Below are positions 1-8,918 of a stretch of 64,000 nucleotides of DNA, piece by piece; position 1 is the first letter of the stretch; each line of letters opens with the position of its first letter. This DNA comes from Humidesulfovibrio sp. Lineage in GTDB: Bacteria; Desulfobacterota; Desulfovibrionia; Desulfovibrionales; Desulfovibrionaceae. Below the pieces are notes generated by a model. It was not told the origin of the DNA. It saw nothing but the letters and a program-made list of their open reading frames with translations, and ran no database searches. The position numbers and the translations under genes were made by a program. The DNA lies in the NCBI RefSeq assembly GCF_031082295.1, contig NZ_JAVHLD010000013.1:22629-86628 (forward strand), in the 5' to 3' direction.

Positions 1-256
1 ACAAGATCACCGGCAACTGGCGGTACACATTCTCGCTTTTGACGATGGTTGCGACCTCGGTGCTCGGGATGTCGGACAGACGGTTGTCCACCACCAGAAT
101 GTCTGGAGGCTCGTTGAAGATGATCTCCATGGCACGCCGACCGCGATCAATGATTGTCCACTCCACGTCGGAGGGGTCCCAGAGGCTGCGGAACAGTGCC
201 GCGAGCTCCGGGTCCGGAGAGAGCAGGATGCCACGCTGCTGGCGGTGGAAGAGCAT
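1..256 (-). CDS. Response-regulator receiver protein, 5' part only (gene runs off the left edge)
   Basis: Reverse-strand reading from an ATG at 256 gives about 85 residues with no stop before the window edge. Residues near 50-60 read DILVVDNRLSD, the beta-3 end of a receiver domain with a candidate phospho-acceptor Asp in VVD, and the fragment ends in LPVIL, which looks like beta-4. An in-frame TTG a few codons upstream (SLAHMLF) is an alternative start. The gene follows the HDOD gene on the same strand, so it is probably the last visible member of that operon. The output domain lies outside the window and cannot be named. Confidence 0.6.
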   Translation of the reverse strand, partial: MLFHRQQRGILLSPDPELAALFRSLWDPSDVEWTIIDRGRRAMEIIFNEPPDILVVDNRLSDIPSTEVATIVKSENVYRQLPVIL

Positions 257-279
257 GTGGGCCAAGGAGTTCTCCGTGG

Positions 280-1152
280 TTAGGCCTTTCCGCCAGACGC
301 CATGGCGTCCTCGGGTGCGAAGTTGACACCGGAAACCTCGGACAGGTTCTCGGCGAAGCTGTCCAGCACGCTGTCCAGGTCCGAAAACTTGATGTTCAGG
401 GTCTTCAGCACCTGGGGAGACAAGGGCACTGCCTGGTCGTCGCCCCCGGAACCGTACTCGAAGACGCGGACAACGAAATCGCCAAGGTGCACCGCAGCGG
501 CATGCATCGGATAGAGTTGCGCGCGCTCGGGATAATGGTGCGAGCCAATGGCTTCCTTGATTGTCGGAGGCAGGTGCCAGTGTTCGGCCAGCCAGGAGTT
601 GATGCGGTCGTGCCCGAAGCCCAGCACGGCTTTCTCGGCCTCCAGCCAGCGCAGATCCTGGCTGCGCACGGTCTCGCCGACGGCCTTGTGCAGCTCCGGC
701 AGCTGCACGGCGGCAACAACCTTGCCGAGGTCGTGCAACAGCCCGCAAACACTGTACTCCTCAGGGTCCTTGAGGCCGGCCTTGCGCGCGATGAGGCCCG
801 TGGCCAGAGCGCAGCCCACGCTGTGCTCCCACAGGCCCTCCATGGCCTTGGCCATGATGTCGAAGACCGAGGTGGAGATGATGACACCGCGGATGACGTT
901 GATGCCCAGAAGCACGAGCGAGTGCTGGATGGAGCTGATGCGGCCCGGAAAACCGTAAACCGGCGAGTTGACCATCTTCAACACCTTGGCCGAGAGCACC
1001 TGGTCACGCGAGATGACCTTGGCGATGGCCTCGATGGTGGTGTTGGGGTTCTCCACGAGCTTCGACACTTCACCCAACACTTTAGGGAGCGTGGGGAGGT
1101 CGCGGATGGACAGAATCTTGCCCTTGGCGCTTGTCTTGAGATCCTCGTCCAT
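280..1152 (-). CDS. HDOD domain signalling protein
   Basis: A 290-residue soluble protein. Residues about 18-210 form an HDOD domain: LPTLPKVLGEV near the start, then a helical core with a partial HD-like motif (LLHDLGK, followed by FGHDRINSWLAEHW). HDOD proteins are non-catalytic relatives of HD phosphohydrolases found in bacterial signalling and often linked to chemotaxis, motility or cyclic di-GMP control; the exact ligand is unknown. It starts with ATG three bases after the stop of the upstream 110-residue gene and is followed by a response-regulator gene, so a small signalling operon is likely. Confidence 0.85.
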   Translation of the reverse strand: MDEDLKTSAKGKILSIRDLPTLPKVLGEVSKLVENPNTTIEAIAKVISRDQVLSAKVLKMVNSPVYGFPGRISSIQHSLVLLGINVIRGVIISTSVFDIMAKAMEGLWEHSVGCALATGLIARKAGLKDPEEYSVCGLLHDLGKVVAAVQLPELHKAVGETVRSQDLRWLEAEKAVLGFGHDRINSWLAEHWHLPPTIKEAIGSHHYPERAQLYPMHAAAVHLGDFVVRVFEYGSGGDDQAVPLSPQVLKTLNIKFSDLDSVLDSFAENLSEVSGVNFAPEDAMASGGKA

Positions 1153-1155
1153 GCC

Positions 1156-1488
1156 CTAGCCCTTGCCCTGTCCGGCCGAAGCCGCGTCTGCGGCGGCCTT
1201 GATGGTGAAATATTCGCGCAGGTAAGCCTTGACCTTGACCATGTAGGGGTCGTCGCCAAGGCGGCGGAAGAGATGATCCAGCCTCACGACGCGTTCGGAC
1301 GGATTCTGGCTTGCCGCCACGGCGTCGCCAACGACGAAAATCTTGTCTATGCCCATGCCGTCCAGGCGGTCGATAAGGGCCTCGGTAAGCTCCATGCCGG
1401 AACCGACAATGGCCATGCCGTTGGCCTTTGTGATGGCCTTGGCCAGCTTCATGCCCGGCTTGGCGAGGGACAGGGGTATCTTCTGCAT
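1156..1488 (-). CDS. Conserved small protein with HDOD partner
   Basis: A 110-residue soluble protein beginning MQKIPLSLAKPGMKLAKAI, with a second segment GMELTEALIDRLDGMGIDKIFV. The SLAKPGMKLA and GxxLT pattern is the kind found N-terminal to HD-GYP and HDOD proteins, where it forms a small beta domain; here it is a separate gene directly before the HDOD gene. The ATG at 1488 is preferred over more distal starts because the conserved segment begins there. Likely acts with the adjacent HDOD protein, which is an inference from position only. Confidence 0.7.
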   Translation of the reverse strand: MQKIPLSLAKPGMKLAKAITKANGMAIVGSGMELTEALIDRLDGMGIDKIFVVGDAVAASQNPSERVVRLDHLFRRLGDDPYMVKVKAYLREYFTIKAAADAASAGQGKG

Positions 1489-1522
1489 GAATGCTCCAGA
1501 ACGTGAAGGATGCGGGGATGTG

Positions 1523-2758
1523 TCACGAGAGGCTATAGTACATGCCCGGCCACTGGCGGACAAGCCCCTGCATTTCGAGCACCAGGAGCTTGCGGCTCAC
1601 AACGTGGCTCTCCCAGCCAAGGGACTGGATGAGTGAATCAATGTGCGCCTTGCTTTCAGCGCTCAGGCTGGAAAGCAGAACCTTCTCGTCATCCGTCAGA
1701 TTCTCCGGCAAGGCCTTTGGGATGGGCGGCGTAGCCGGCGGCGCAGACGTTGGACGCGGATAGGCCGTTGCCATGGCAGACTTCGCTGGAGCGGAAGAGA
1801 TTCCGACCGACCGCGCCAAGGCTGAAGGAGACTGCTCCGGCAAGGATTTGGGAACGCTGGCCAGTTCCGCGCTGAACTGAAAGCGCAAGGTGCGCACGAT
1901 ATCTTCCGCGTTCTCCACCAAGGCCGCACCCTGCTTGATGAGCCTGTGGCAACCGGCGAAGGTGGGCTGGCCGAGGGGGCCTGGCAGGGCAAAGACTTCG
2001 CGCCCCTGCTCCGTGGCCAGACGCGCCGTGATGAGGCTCCCGGAACGTGCTGCGGCCTCAGCCACCAGAACACCGAGGGACAAGCCACTGATGATGCGGT
2101 TGCGGTATGGAAAATTGCGGGCTTCAGGCCTTGTTCCAGGACCGAATTCGCTGACAACCAGCCCGTGGTTCTCAAGCGCCTGGCGCACGTCCTCGTTCTC
2201 TGGCGGATAATGTACGTCGAGGCCTGCCCCAAGCACTGCAATGGAGCTGCCGATGCCGGAAAGCCCCGCCAGATGCGCCTGACGATCAATGCCAGCGGCA
2301 AGCCCGGACACAACAGTAATGCCGAAGCGGGAAAGTTGCGAGCTTATGCGCTCAACCGACTGCAAGCCAAGGAGGGTGCATTCCCGAGCTCCCACGACGG
2401 CGACGGACGGATTTCGCAGCAGGCTCACATCGCCTTGGACGTAAAGCAACGCGGGGGGATCTGGAATCTCGCGCAGGCGCTTGGGGAATTTGGGGTCGAA
2501 CCAGGTAATGACGCGGGCGCCGAAGTTCCGGGCGGCACGATACTCGGCCTCAGCGCCGGGACGCCAGGGTTCCGCAAGGAAGGCCTCTGTGCGATTCTTG
2601 GGGAGAAGTTTTTTGGAGGGCCAGTTTCGAGCATCGGAAACGGCCTCAAAAGCGCTGTCATATCCTGACAGAACGCTCTTCCAGGAACGAGGACCGAGGC
2701 CCGGCGTATGCCGTAGTGCCAGGCAAGAAAAAAATTCTTTGGCAGCGTTCAGGGACAT
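1523..2758 (-). CDS. dprA: DNA-processing protein DprA (Smf)
   Basis: A 411-residue protein. DprA loads RecA onto incoming single-stranded DNA during transformation. The central Rossmann-like DNA-binding fold is clear: AVVGARECT, VVSGLAAGIDRQAHLAGL, AVLGAGLDVHYPPEN, FPYRNRIISGLS and GSLITARLATEQGREVFALPG. A short N-terminal helical domain precedes it, and a winged-helix C-terminal domain (LTDDEKVLLSSL to the end) follows a proline- and alanine-rich linker at about residues 310-345. The ATG at 2758 is chosen because MSLNAAKEFF begins the family-like sequence; the reading frame stays open upstream without conserved sequence. Confidence 0.93.
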   Translation of the reverse strand: MSLNAAKEFFSCLALRHTPGLGPRSWKSVLSGYDSAFEAVSDARNWPSKKLLPKNRTEAFLAEPWRPGAEAEYRAARNFGARVITWFDPKFPKRLREIPDPPALLYVQGDVSLLRNPSVAVVGARECTLLGLQSVERISSQLSRFGITVVSGLAAGIDRQAHLAGLSGIGSSIAVLGAGLDVHYPPENEDVRQALENHGLVVSEFGPGTRPEARNFPYRNRIISGLSLGVLVAEAAARSGSLITARLATEQGREVFALPGPLGQPTFAGCHRLIKQGAALVENAEDIVRTLRFQFSAELASVPKSLPEQSPSALARSVGISSAPAKSAMATAYPRPTSAPPATPPIPKALPENLTDDEKVLLSSLSAESKAHIDSLIQSLGWESHVVSRKLLVLEMQGLVRQWPGMYYSLS

Positions 2759-2795
2759 GCAAGCGCCAATGGCGGCCCGGGTAGAGCCGCCGAGT

Positions 2796-3560
2796 TCAAC
2801 GTCCCAGCTCCGCGAGCTTCTTGCGTGCCGCCGGCGCAGGCTCAGACTTCGGAAAATCCTGCAGAAGCGCGCGCAAGTAGAGCGATGCATTATCCTTTTC
2901 ACCAAGCATGGCGTAGGCCATGCCGATCTTGAGCATGGCGGCAGCGGCCTTGTGGTGCTTTGGATAGCGTCTGGTCACTTCCTTGAAGGACAGGATGGCC
3001 TGAGGGTAGTTCTTTTCAACGTAGTGGCTCTCGCCAATCCAGTACAGGGCGTTGGGAACGAGCACGCTGCCGGGCTCCGAGGCGAGGAACTCCTCAAGAA
3101 GCTTACGGCCTTCAGCCGCATGCTCGGCAGTCACCAAGGTCATGCCTTCAGTATACAGGGAAGAACCTTTGGGTGCTGCGCCAGTCGTGGCCGGTGCCGG
3201 ACTTGCGGCATATTCCGTCTGGGGCGGTTCCGGCTGGGCATGAACCACGGCAGGAGCCGAAGTCATTGGGGAGGTGACGGTTTCGGCGTGCTTCTGCGGA
3301 GCGACAACACCGCCTGATCCCAGCTGCTGCTCCATGCGCTGAACAGATTCTTCAACGGCCTTCATGCGATCGGCAAGCTTGCGCTGCTGGTCGCGTCCCC
3401 GCTCCTCCTGCTCGCGCTGCCCCTCCTTGAAGTTAAGGAAGTTCTCCTCCAGGCTGCGCAAACGCCATTCCTCGCTCAAACCGCGCTTGGCGTCCATCTT
3501 GCCCGCGCAGCCGCTAAGGGACAAGACGAGCATGGAAACGATAAGGGCTTTATGGCGCAT
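2796..3560 (-). CDS. Outer-membrane lipoprotein of YbgF/CpoB type with TPR C-terminus
   Basis: 254 residues. The N-terminus has a lipoprotein signal peptide with lipobox LSGC near residue 18. A coiled-coil stretch (about 35-90) and a proline/alanine linker follow, then a C-terminal TPR region with the YbgF hallmark ALYWIGESHYVEKNYPQAI, FKEVTRRYPKHHKAAAAMLKIG and FPKSEPAPAARKKL. CpoB/YbgF coordinates peptidoglycan synthesis with the Tol-Pal system in the periplasm. No tol or pal genes are next to it here. The start at 3560 has a GGAGAG ribosome binding site. It precedes dprA on the same strand. Confidence 0.8.
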   Translation of the reverse strand: MRHKALIVSMLVLSLSGCAGKMDAKRGLSEEWRLRSLEENFLNFKEGQREQEERGRDQQRKLADRMKAVEESVQRMEQQLGSGGVVAPQKHAETVTSPMTSAPAVVHAQPEPPQTEYAASPAPATTGAAPKGSSLYTEGMTLVTAEHAAEGRKLLEEFLASEPGSVLVPNALYWIGESHYVEKNYPQAILSFKEVTRRYPKHHKAAAAMLKIGMAYAMLGEKDNASLYLRALLQDFPKSEPAPAARKKLAELGR

Positions 3561-3700
3561 GAAACTCTCCTGTTCACCACCTCTTAGGCCAGACAATGAG
3601 TTTTGGCAAGAATCTCTAGAGGCTGTCTGAACACCGCAACTTGCCTGTGCCTTGGAAATACGGCAAAGGGTTTGTAGAACATGAAGAAACAGAGGAACGC

Positions 3701-4669
3701 ATGCCTATAGCCGATCTGTTGCGCATTCCCGCCGCCATGGCCGCTCCGGCCTTCTTCCTGTTTTTTGGCTTGGCGGCCCTTGGCGCGCCCATCCTTGCGA
3801 CCATCTGCCTGACGGTTGGCCAAGTGCGCGGGACTCAACACCCTGAAGCTTACGCCAGGCGTCTGCTGCGCATGGCCCTCACATGCTCGGTGATTACCAG
3901 TCTTGTGCTCGCCTCATCCACAGGCTTTGCCCTGTACCGATTGCCATGGCTCCGGGACTGGGTGCTTGCCGCGCCGATGGCGCCAGCGTTGACCACACTC
4001 GCTATAGCCTCATATTGTGTCTCTCTGCTCGTCCTGCGCTTCTCGCGCAGTTCGTACCGCCCGCATCGCGAGAATTCGCTGCCCCCAGCCGCAGCCTTGT
4101 CCTTGCTGGCCGTGGCCATCCTTTGGCTAGCGCTCTCCCTGTTGCGCGATCTCGCAGCCCAGGCCCAGGCCGTGCTCGCCGCGAGCCCTGAAGACGGCAT
4201 CGCCATAGCCAGGCTCATTCTGCCGGACATGACCTCGACGCCCCCACTGCTCTGGGCCGCGGTTCTGGCCAGCACACTGGCTGCGACCATGTGCGCCGGA
4301 GCCTGGAGCCTTGAGTACCTGCTGCTGCGCCGTGATCGCGAACCCTTTGGTCGTGACGCCTTTTCCCATGCCATGCGTCTGGCGGCGCGATCCACGCTGC
4401 GCTCTGCCCTGCTGGCGGTTTCGTTTCTTCCTGCACTTTGGGGACGGCTTACCGCCATGCCCGGACCGCCGGAAGAAGCCCAGGCCGTGCGCCTCTTGCT
4501 CATTACCTGTGGAGTCAGCGTCCTTTTGTCCTGCGCAATGTGGGGATTGCTCGCGCGGAGCAAGCGACCCTTCTCAAGCACTCTTAAGGTGCATGGCGCC
4601 CTAGCGCTGATCTGGATGGCCCTGACCTGCGCGCTCTCGGCTGCCCTGCTGCACTTCTACGCTGGCTAA
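3701..4669 (+). CDS. Polytopic inner-membrane protein, unknown function
   Basis: 322 residues with about eight hydrophobic segments spread over the length (for example AAMAAPAFFLFFGLAALGAP, LTTLAIASYCVSLLVL, LLITCGVSVLLSCAMW, and a last one ending ALLHFYAG). I do not recognise a family. The start ATG at 3701 has AGAGGA just upstream and begins right before the first membrane segment, so it is preferred to the more upstream in-frame start at 3641. The gene is transcribed away from the lipoprotein gene and towards cheA. Confidence 0.65.
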   Translation: MPIADLLRIPAAMAAPAFFLFFGLAALGAPILATICLTVGQVRGTQHPEAYARRLLRMALTCSVITSLVLASSTGFALYRLPWLRDWVLAAPMAPALTTLAIASYCVSLLVLRFSRSSYRPHRENSLPPAAALSLLAVAILWLALSLLRDLAAQAQAVLAASPEDGIAIARLILPDMTSTPPLLWAAVLASTLAATMCAGAWSLEYLLLRRDREPFGRDAFSHAMRLAARSTLRSALLAVSFLPALWGRLTAMPGPPEEAQAVRLLLITCGVSVLLSCAMWGLLARSKRPFSSTLKVHGALALIWMALTCALSAALLHFYAG

Positions 4670-4687
4670 ACTCCTCGGCAACTCGAT

Positions 4688-4720
4688 CAAAGAAAAGGGG
4701 ACAGCCCGAAGGCTGCCCCC
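4688..4720 (-). terminator. Rho-independent terminator of the chemotaxis operon
   Basis: A GC-rich hairpin (arms at about 4697-4706 and 4711-4720 around a CGAA/TTCG loop, one unpaired base) is followed on the minus strand by a T-rich tract (complement of 4688-4696). It lies 28 bases after the cheA stop. The hairpin could also slow transcripts of the membrane-protein gene arriving from the other side, but there is no T-run in that direction. Confidence 0.75.
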
Positions 4721-4747
4721 ATGCAATCTCATTGAGTCTTGTCACGC

Positions 4748-7700
4748 CTAGTCGTGGCCGGCTTGCTTTGTGGTGGCCGTGGCCAGCCGATAGACTTCGT
4801 GCGGGTCAAGGATGAGGACAACGGAGCCATCGCCCATGATGGTGGCGCCAGAGATGCCGTTGATCTCGAAGCTGTTCAGGTACTGGCCAAGGGGCTTAAT
4901 GACGATCTCCTGACGTTCCAGAAGCTTGTCCACCACGACGCCAAGCCGACGCTCGTTGTCGTGAATGATGACAACCGGCAGGATCTCGCGGTTCTCAGGG
5001 TTGCCCGGCAAGCCCATGAGCTCGGAGAGCTCGATGATGCCCAAGACTTCGCCTCGCAGGGTCAGCGCCTTGCGGTGGTTGACCTCGCTCAAGCGCTCGA
5101 CCTCGATCTTTGTTGTCTCGCTGACGGCGTCGAGGGGAATGGCGTAAGTGCCTTCGCCCACACGGACCATGAGTGCGTCGATGATGGCAAGAGTCAGGGG
5201 CAGGGTCAGGGTGAAGCGCGTACCACGCCCGACTTCGGTGTTTATCTGGATGTTGCCCTTGAGGTTCTTGATGTTGGTCTTCACCACGTCCATGCCCACG
5301 CCTCGGCCGGACACGTCGGTGATCTTTTCCGCTGAGGAGAAGCCCGGCGCAAAGATGAGGTCCACGGCCTGGCGGTCATCAAGGAGCTTGGCCTCCTCTG
5401 CCGTGCACAGACCCTTCTTCACGCCGACCATGCGCATCTTTTCAGGATCAATGCCGCGTCCGTCATCCTCGACTTCAATGGCTACTGAGTTGCCCTTGTG
5501 GTAGGCCCGCAGCCACACATGGCCCTTGGGATTCTTGCCCGCAGCGATGCGCTCGTCCTCAGGCTCCAAGCCGTGGTCCAGTGAATTCCGGATAAGGTGC
5601 ACCAGCGGATCGCCGATCTCCTCGCCCACACTCTTGTCGAGTTCGGTTTCCTCGCCTTCTGTGATGAGCTCCACCTGCTTGCCGCTCTTGCGGGAGAGGT
5701 CGCGCACGAGGCGCGGGAAACGCGAGAACACCGTATGCACAGGCACCATGCGCACCTTCATGATGGTGTCCTGAAGGTCGTCGGAGATGCGCGCCATGGC
5801 GTAGGTCGTTTCGGTGAGTTGCTGCGCCACGTCACCGACATCCTCAAGCCCTTCGGCCAAGGCACGAGCGATCATGGAATAACGGTTGCGGTTGATGATA
5901 AGCTCACCGATGAGATTCATCAGGTGGTCCAGCTTCTCATGATCCACACGGATGGTGGTGGCACCCTTCTGCTGAGGCTGTCCGGCCTCGAAAGCGGCCT
6001 GCGCGGCGGTTGGGGGCGGGGTGCCGGGAGCAACTGGCTTGGGAGCTGCCGCAGTCGCGGGCTTGGGCGCGGGCTTGGGCTTGGGTTCTGGCTTGGGCTC
6101 GGGCTTGGGCTCGGGCTTAGGCTCGGGCTTAGGCTCGGGCTTGGGCTCGGGCTTAGGCTCGGGCTTAGGTTCGGGCTTAGGTTCAGGCTTAGGCTCGGAT
6201 GTAGCAGGTGTCGTTTCTGTAGGACTCTCTGCCTCCGCGGCTGACGCAAGAGCTTCCTTCGGCACCCCCTTAATGTCCGCCAAAGCCTTCAAGATCATGT
6301 CCTTCAGGATGGATATTTCCTGGGACAGGATGTCGAGCATGAGGTCGAACCCGAGGTCAGACTTGCGAGCCTGGTCAACAAGTCCAGCAGTACGCTCGGA
6401 ATAGCCCTTGATATCTGCAAGTCCCATGTAGCCGCTAGAGTTTTGCAGAGTCGTCAAACTTCGGTACAAACCGTCAATGATGTCGCGCTGCGAGGCATCC
6501 TGGCGCAGCATGTCGAGCGCCATGTCCAGGCTCTTGAGCTGATGCAGAACTGTTTGCTCAAATATGTCGATATCTTCAGCATCATAATCACTGGACGATG
6601 AAACCGGGACTGCTTCAACGACTTCTTCTGTCACCTTGGCGCCCTCAACCATTGCTTCGGTTGCGGGAGGTGTCTCCTCAACAGGCGCGACAAAAGTTTC
6701 ATCCATGCCAGCCACGGAATCAGGCGCGAGCATGGCGCGATATTGTTCAGGAACCGCGAGCTCACCAGCTTCAGTGGTTGCTTGCAGGACTGCGGCCATG
6801 ACCGAGATATCCTTCGGTGTGGCCTTCATGCCCTCGACCTCGATGCGGCCGAGAAGTTCTTCAATGAGGTCCACCACGGCCAAGAGAAGGTCGATGACGG
6901 CGCGGCTGGTGCGCATTTCACCCTTGCGCACGCGATTGAGAAGCGTTTCGGCCTCATGAGTCAGCGCATTGAGCTCCTTGTAGCCGATGATGCCGCTGTT
7001 ACCCTTGATGTTGTGGAAATATCTGAAGATATCGTTGACAAGTTCCCCTCCGCCATCGGGGTTCTTTTCCAGTTCGAGCAGTCCCTCGTTCAGGCTGCCA
7101 ACAAGGTCACGCGATTCTTCAAGGAAATCGTTAAGGTGTCCTTCACCAACAGTGGTCAAAACGTAGGGTGTCTGGTCAAAATCAGGGCTTGGCGCCAGAT
7201 GCACATTCTGCCAACGGATGTTCAGCGGCCCTGCGGAAACCTGGGGAATCTGCTCATCTGAAGCTTCAGCCTCAAGGGCTGAAAGTTCATCCACTTCGCC
7301 AGCGGCATCAACAGTCTCTGCTGCGGCATCCTCAGCAACGTCAACGGGTTCAGCCTCGGACTCTTCGACCTTAGCTTGTGCCTCGGCCATTGGAGCGGAT
7401 GCCTCGCCAGCGAGAATGCTTTCAATGCGCTCAATGATGGACGAGGTGTCCACCTCCCCCTCGCGACCGGTAGTCTCAAGGTTCTCGACAATCTGGCGCA
7501 GAGCGTCTGTGGCGGAAAGAATAACATCCATAATGGCCGAATTGACGGCCATTGCCCCCTGCCGCAATTCATCAAGGATGTTCTCAGCCTTGTGAGCAAG
7601 GCCATTAATTTTGTGCAGTCCAAGAAACCCGGACGCACCCTTGAGGGAGTGCATCGGCCTGAAGATTTCATTCAGAAGACCAAGATTTTCCGGATTCTTC

Positions 7701-7798
7701 TCCAACTCGAGAAGGTTCGGCTCGATGGTCTCAAGGTGCTCTTTGGCTTCAACGAAGAAGTCAGAGAGTATCTCCGGATCTAGATATTCTTGGCTCAT
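4748..7798 (-). CDS. cheA: Chemotaxis histidine kinase CheA with three HPt-like modules
   Basis: 1016 residues, well above the usual 650-750. Order: HPt1 with MHSLKGASG (phospho-acceptor His50); HPt2 with FHNIKGNSG (His262); a third HPt-like helical module at about 420-530, where the aligned position is Thr449 (LTTLQNSSG), so it cannot take phosphate; a linker of ten EPKP units; dimerization helices from about 640 (HLMNLIGELIINRNRYSMIA); the HATPase domain with HLIRNSLDHGLEP, DDGRGID and GRGVGMDVV; and the CheW-like regulatory domain to the end. It autophosphorylates and passes phosphate to CheY and CheB. ATG at 7798 is chosen because conserved sequence begins at MSQEYLDPE. It is the last gene of the operon. 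Confidence 0.95.
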   Translation of the reverse strand: MSQEYLDPEILSDFFVEAKEHLETIEPNLLELEKNPENLGLLNEIFRPMHSLKGASGFLGLHKINGLAHKAENILDELRQGAMAVNSAIMDVILSATDALRQIVENLETTGREGEVDTSSIIERIESILAGEASAPMAEAQAKVEESEAEPVDVAEDAAAETVDAAGEVDELSALEAEASDEQIPQVSAGPLNIRWQNVHLAPSPDFDQTPYVLTTVGEGHLNDFLEESRDLVGSLNEGLLELEKNPDGGGELVNDIFRYFHNIKGNSGIIGYKELNALTHEAETLLNRVRKGEMRTSRAVIDLLLAVVDLIEELLGRIEVEGMKATPKDISVMAAVLQATTEAGELAVPEQYRAMLAPDSVAGMDETFVAPVEETPPATEAMVEGAKVTEEVVEAVPVSSSSDYDAEDIDIFEQTVLHQLKSLDMALDMLRQDASQRDIIDGLYRSLTTLQNSSGYMGLADIKGYSERTAGLVDQARKSDLGFDLMLDILSQEISILKDMILKALADIKGVPKEALASAAEAESPTETTPATSEPKPEPKPEPKPEPKPEPKPEPKPEPKPEPKPEPKPEPKPKPAPKPATAAAPKPVAPGTPPPTAAQAAFEAGQPQQKGATTIRVDHEKLDHLMNLIGELIINRNRYSMIARALAEGLEDVGDVAQQLTETTYAMARISDDLQDTIMKVRMVPVHTVFSRFPRLVRDLSRKSGKQVELITEGEETELDKSVGEEIGDPLVHLIRNSLDHGLEPEDERIAAGKNPKGHVWLRAYHKGNSVAIEVEDDGRGIDPEKMRMVGVKKGLCTAEEAKLLDDRQAVDLIFAPGFSSAEKITDVSGRGVGMDVVKTNIKNLKGNIQINTEVGRGTRFTLTLPLTLAIIDALMVRVGEGTYAIPLDAVSETTKIEVERLSEVNHRKALTLRGEVLGIIELSELMGLPGNPENREILPVVIIHDNERRLGVVVDKLLERQEIVIKPLGQYLNSFEINGISGATIMGDGSVVLILDPHEVYRLATATTKQAGHD
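6078..6197 (-). repeat. Ten tandem 12-bp units encoding EPKP repeats in CheA
   Basis: Ten consecutive 12-bp units (consensus GGCTTRGGCTCG on the plus strand) sit inside cheA and encode a Pro-Glu-Pro-Lys linker between the third HPt-like module and the kinase core. Units differ at a few synonymous positions, so the copies are not freshly expanded. The 12-bp unit length keeps the frame if copy number changes. Confidence 0.95.
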
Positions 7799-7873
7799 CG
7801 AGTACCTGCCTGATCTCATGTGTCCGCCTTGCAATGAACGTCATTGCAGAGCCGGAACGTTCACCTCCGAGCT

Positions 7874-8242
7874 TTAGCCCAGAAGCATCTTCACATTGCG
7901 GACCATCTTCTCCGGCTGCGCCGGCTTTACCATGTACAAATTCGCGCCCAGGGTCAGTCCGGTCTGGATGTCCTTCTCCTGCCCCTCTGTCGAGAGGACA
8001 ATGATCGGGATATCCCTGTAAGCCTCTTGCTCGCGAACATTCTTGATGAACGTGAAGCCGTCCATCCGCGGCATGTTCACATCGCTGACGATCAGGTCGA
8101 CCTGATCTTCAGCGTAAAGCTTCTCAAGCCCATCCAATCCATCCTCAGCCGTGGTCACGCGGAAACCTTCCTTCTTCATGATGAAGGCGACGAGGTTCCT
8201 TACAGTCTTAGACTCGTCCACTATGAGAATATGTTTAGGCAT
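7874..8242 (-). CDS. cheY: CheY-like single-domain response regulator
   Basis: 122 residues, a lone receiver domain. Acidic pocket Asp9-Glu10 (ILIVDES), phospho-acceptor Asp54 (IVSDVNMPRMDG), conserved Ser/Thr in LSTEG and Lys in VKPAQP are all present. Its start overlaps the cheW stop by eight bases and cheA follows, so it is probably the cognate target of that kinase. No output domain, so it acts by binding a partner such as the flagellar switch; which partner cannot be told from the window. Confidence 0.93.
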   Translation of the reverse strand: MPKHILIVDESKTVRNLVAFIMKKEGFRVTTAEDGLDGLEKLYAEDQVDLIVSDVNMPRMDGFTFIKNVREQEAYRDIPIIVLSTEGQEKDIQTGLTLGANLYMVKPAQPEKMVRNVKMLLG

Positions 8243-8918
8243 GAGATGAACCTCCCCCCTGGAGTACTCCTTGAACCAAATTATCGATGGAAAGGATGCT
8301 GATCAATCGTTCACCGGATTTGTACAGCCCCATGAGCAAATGTGCGGATACGCCCACGTTGCCCTCAACGTTCCATTCAAGCTCGTCGCCAGAGGCGAGA
8401 TACATGGTGGACACGGCATTGATAACGAGACCGATCTGCAAACCCCGGTGCCTGCAAACAACAATAAAACGATCTTCCTGGTCGCCCGGTATGCCCATGA
8501 GCATTCGAAGGCTCACCAAAGGCGTCACGCGCCCGCGCAAATTGATGATGCCCGGCATGAAAAACGGAGCGGCGGGCAATTTTGTCGGCTTCACGTAACG
8601 GATCACCTCTTGGATCACCGTGATCGGCAGAGCATATTCACGGCCCATCAGAGAGAAGCTCACCAGGCGAATGTTCGCCTGGCTGCGCATCTGCTCATCG
8701 GAATGCTCCACGGCGTTGCCTTCGCCAGATGATGAGAAGCCTGAAAGAGAGTCCTCGCCGCGCGGATCGAGCCTTCGGGCTTGCGCCAGAACCTTCTCAC
8801 GATCCACGCCAAGGTACTTGTCAAGAAAGGCTTCCTCGGCATTGGTCAACGTGCGCCCAGGGTCGGTGACATCGGGCAGCCGGACATCTTCGACAAAGTA
8901 TTGTTCAGGCGTTTTCAT
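8235..8918 (-). CDS. cheW: Chemotaxis coupling protein CheW with N-terminal extension
   Basis: 227 residues. A CheW domain occupies about residues 82-215 (LVSFSLMGREYALPI, VIRYVKPTKLPAAPFFMPGIINLRGRVTPLVSLR, near the end ILSIDNLVQG). CheW links receptors to CheA. The first 80 residues are an acidic extension absent from typical 160-residue CheW proteins. The gene overlaps the upstream parA-like gene by 14 bases and the downstream cheY by 8, which implies translational coupling. Confidence 0.92.
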   Translation of the reverse strand: MKTPEQYFVEDVRLPDVTDPGRTLTNAEEAFLDKYLGVDREKVLAQARRLDPRGEDSLSGFSSSGEGNAVEHSDEQMRSQANIRLVSFSLMGREYALPITVIQEVIRYVKPTKLPAAPFFMPGIINLRGRVTPLVSLRMLMGIPGDQEDRFIVVCRHRGLQIGLVINAVSTMYLASGDELEWNVEGNVGVSAHLLMGLYKSGERLISILSIDNLVQGVLQGGGSSHA

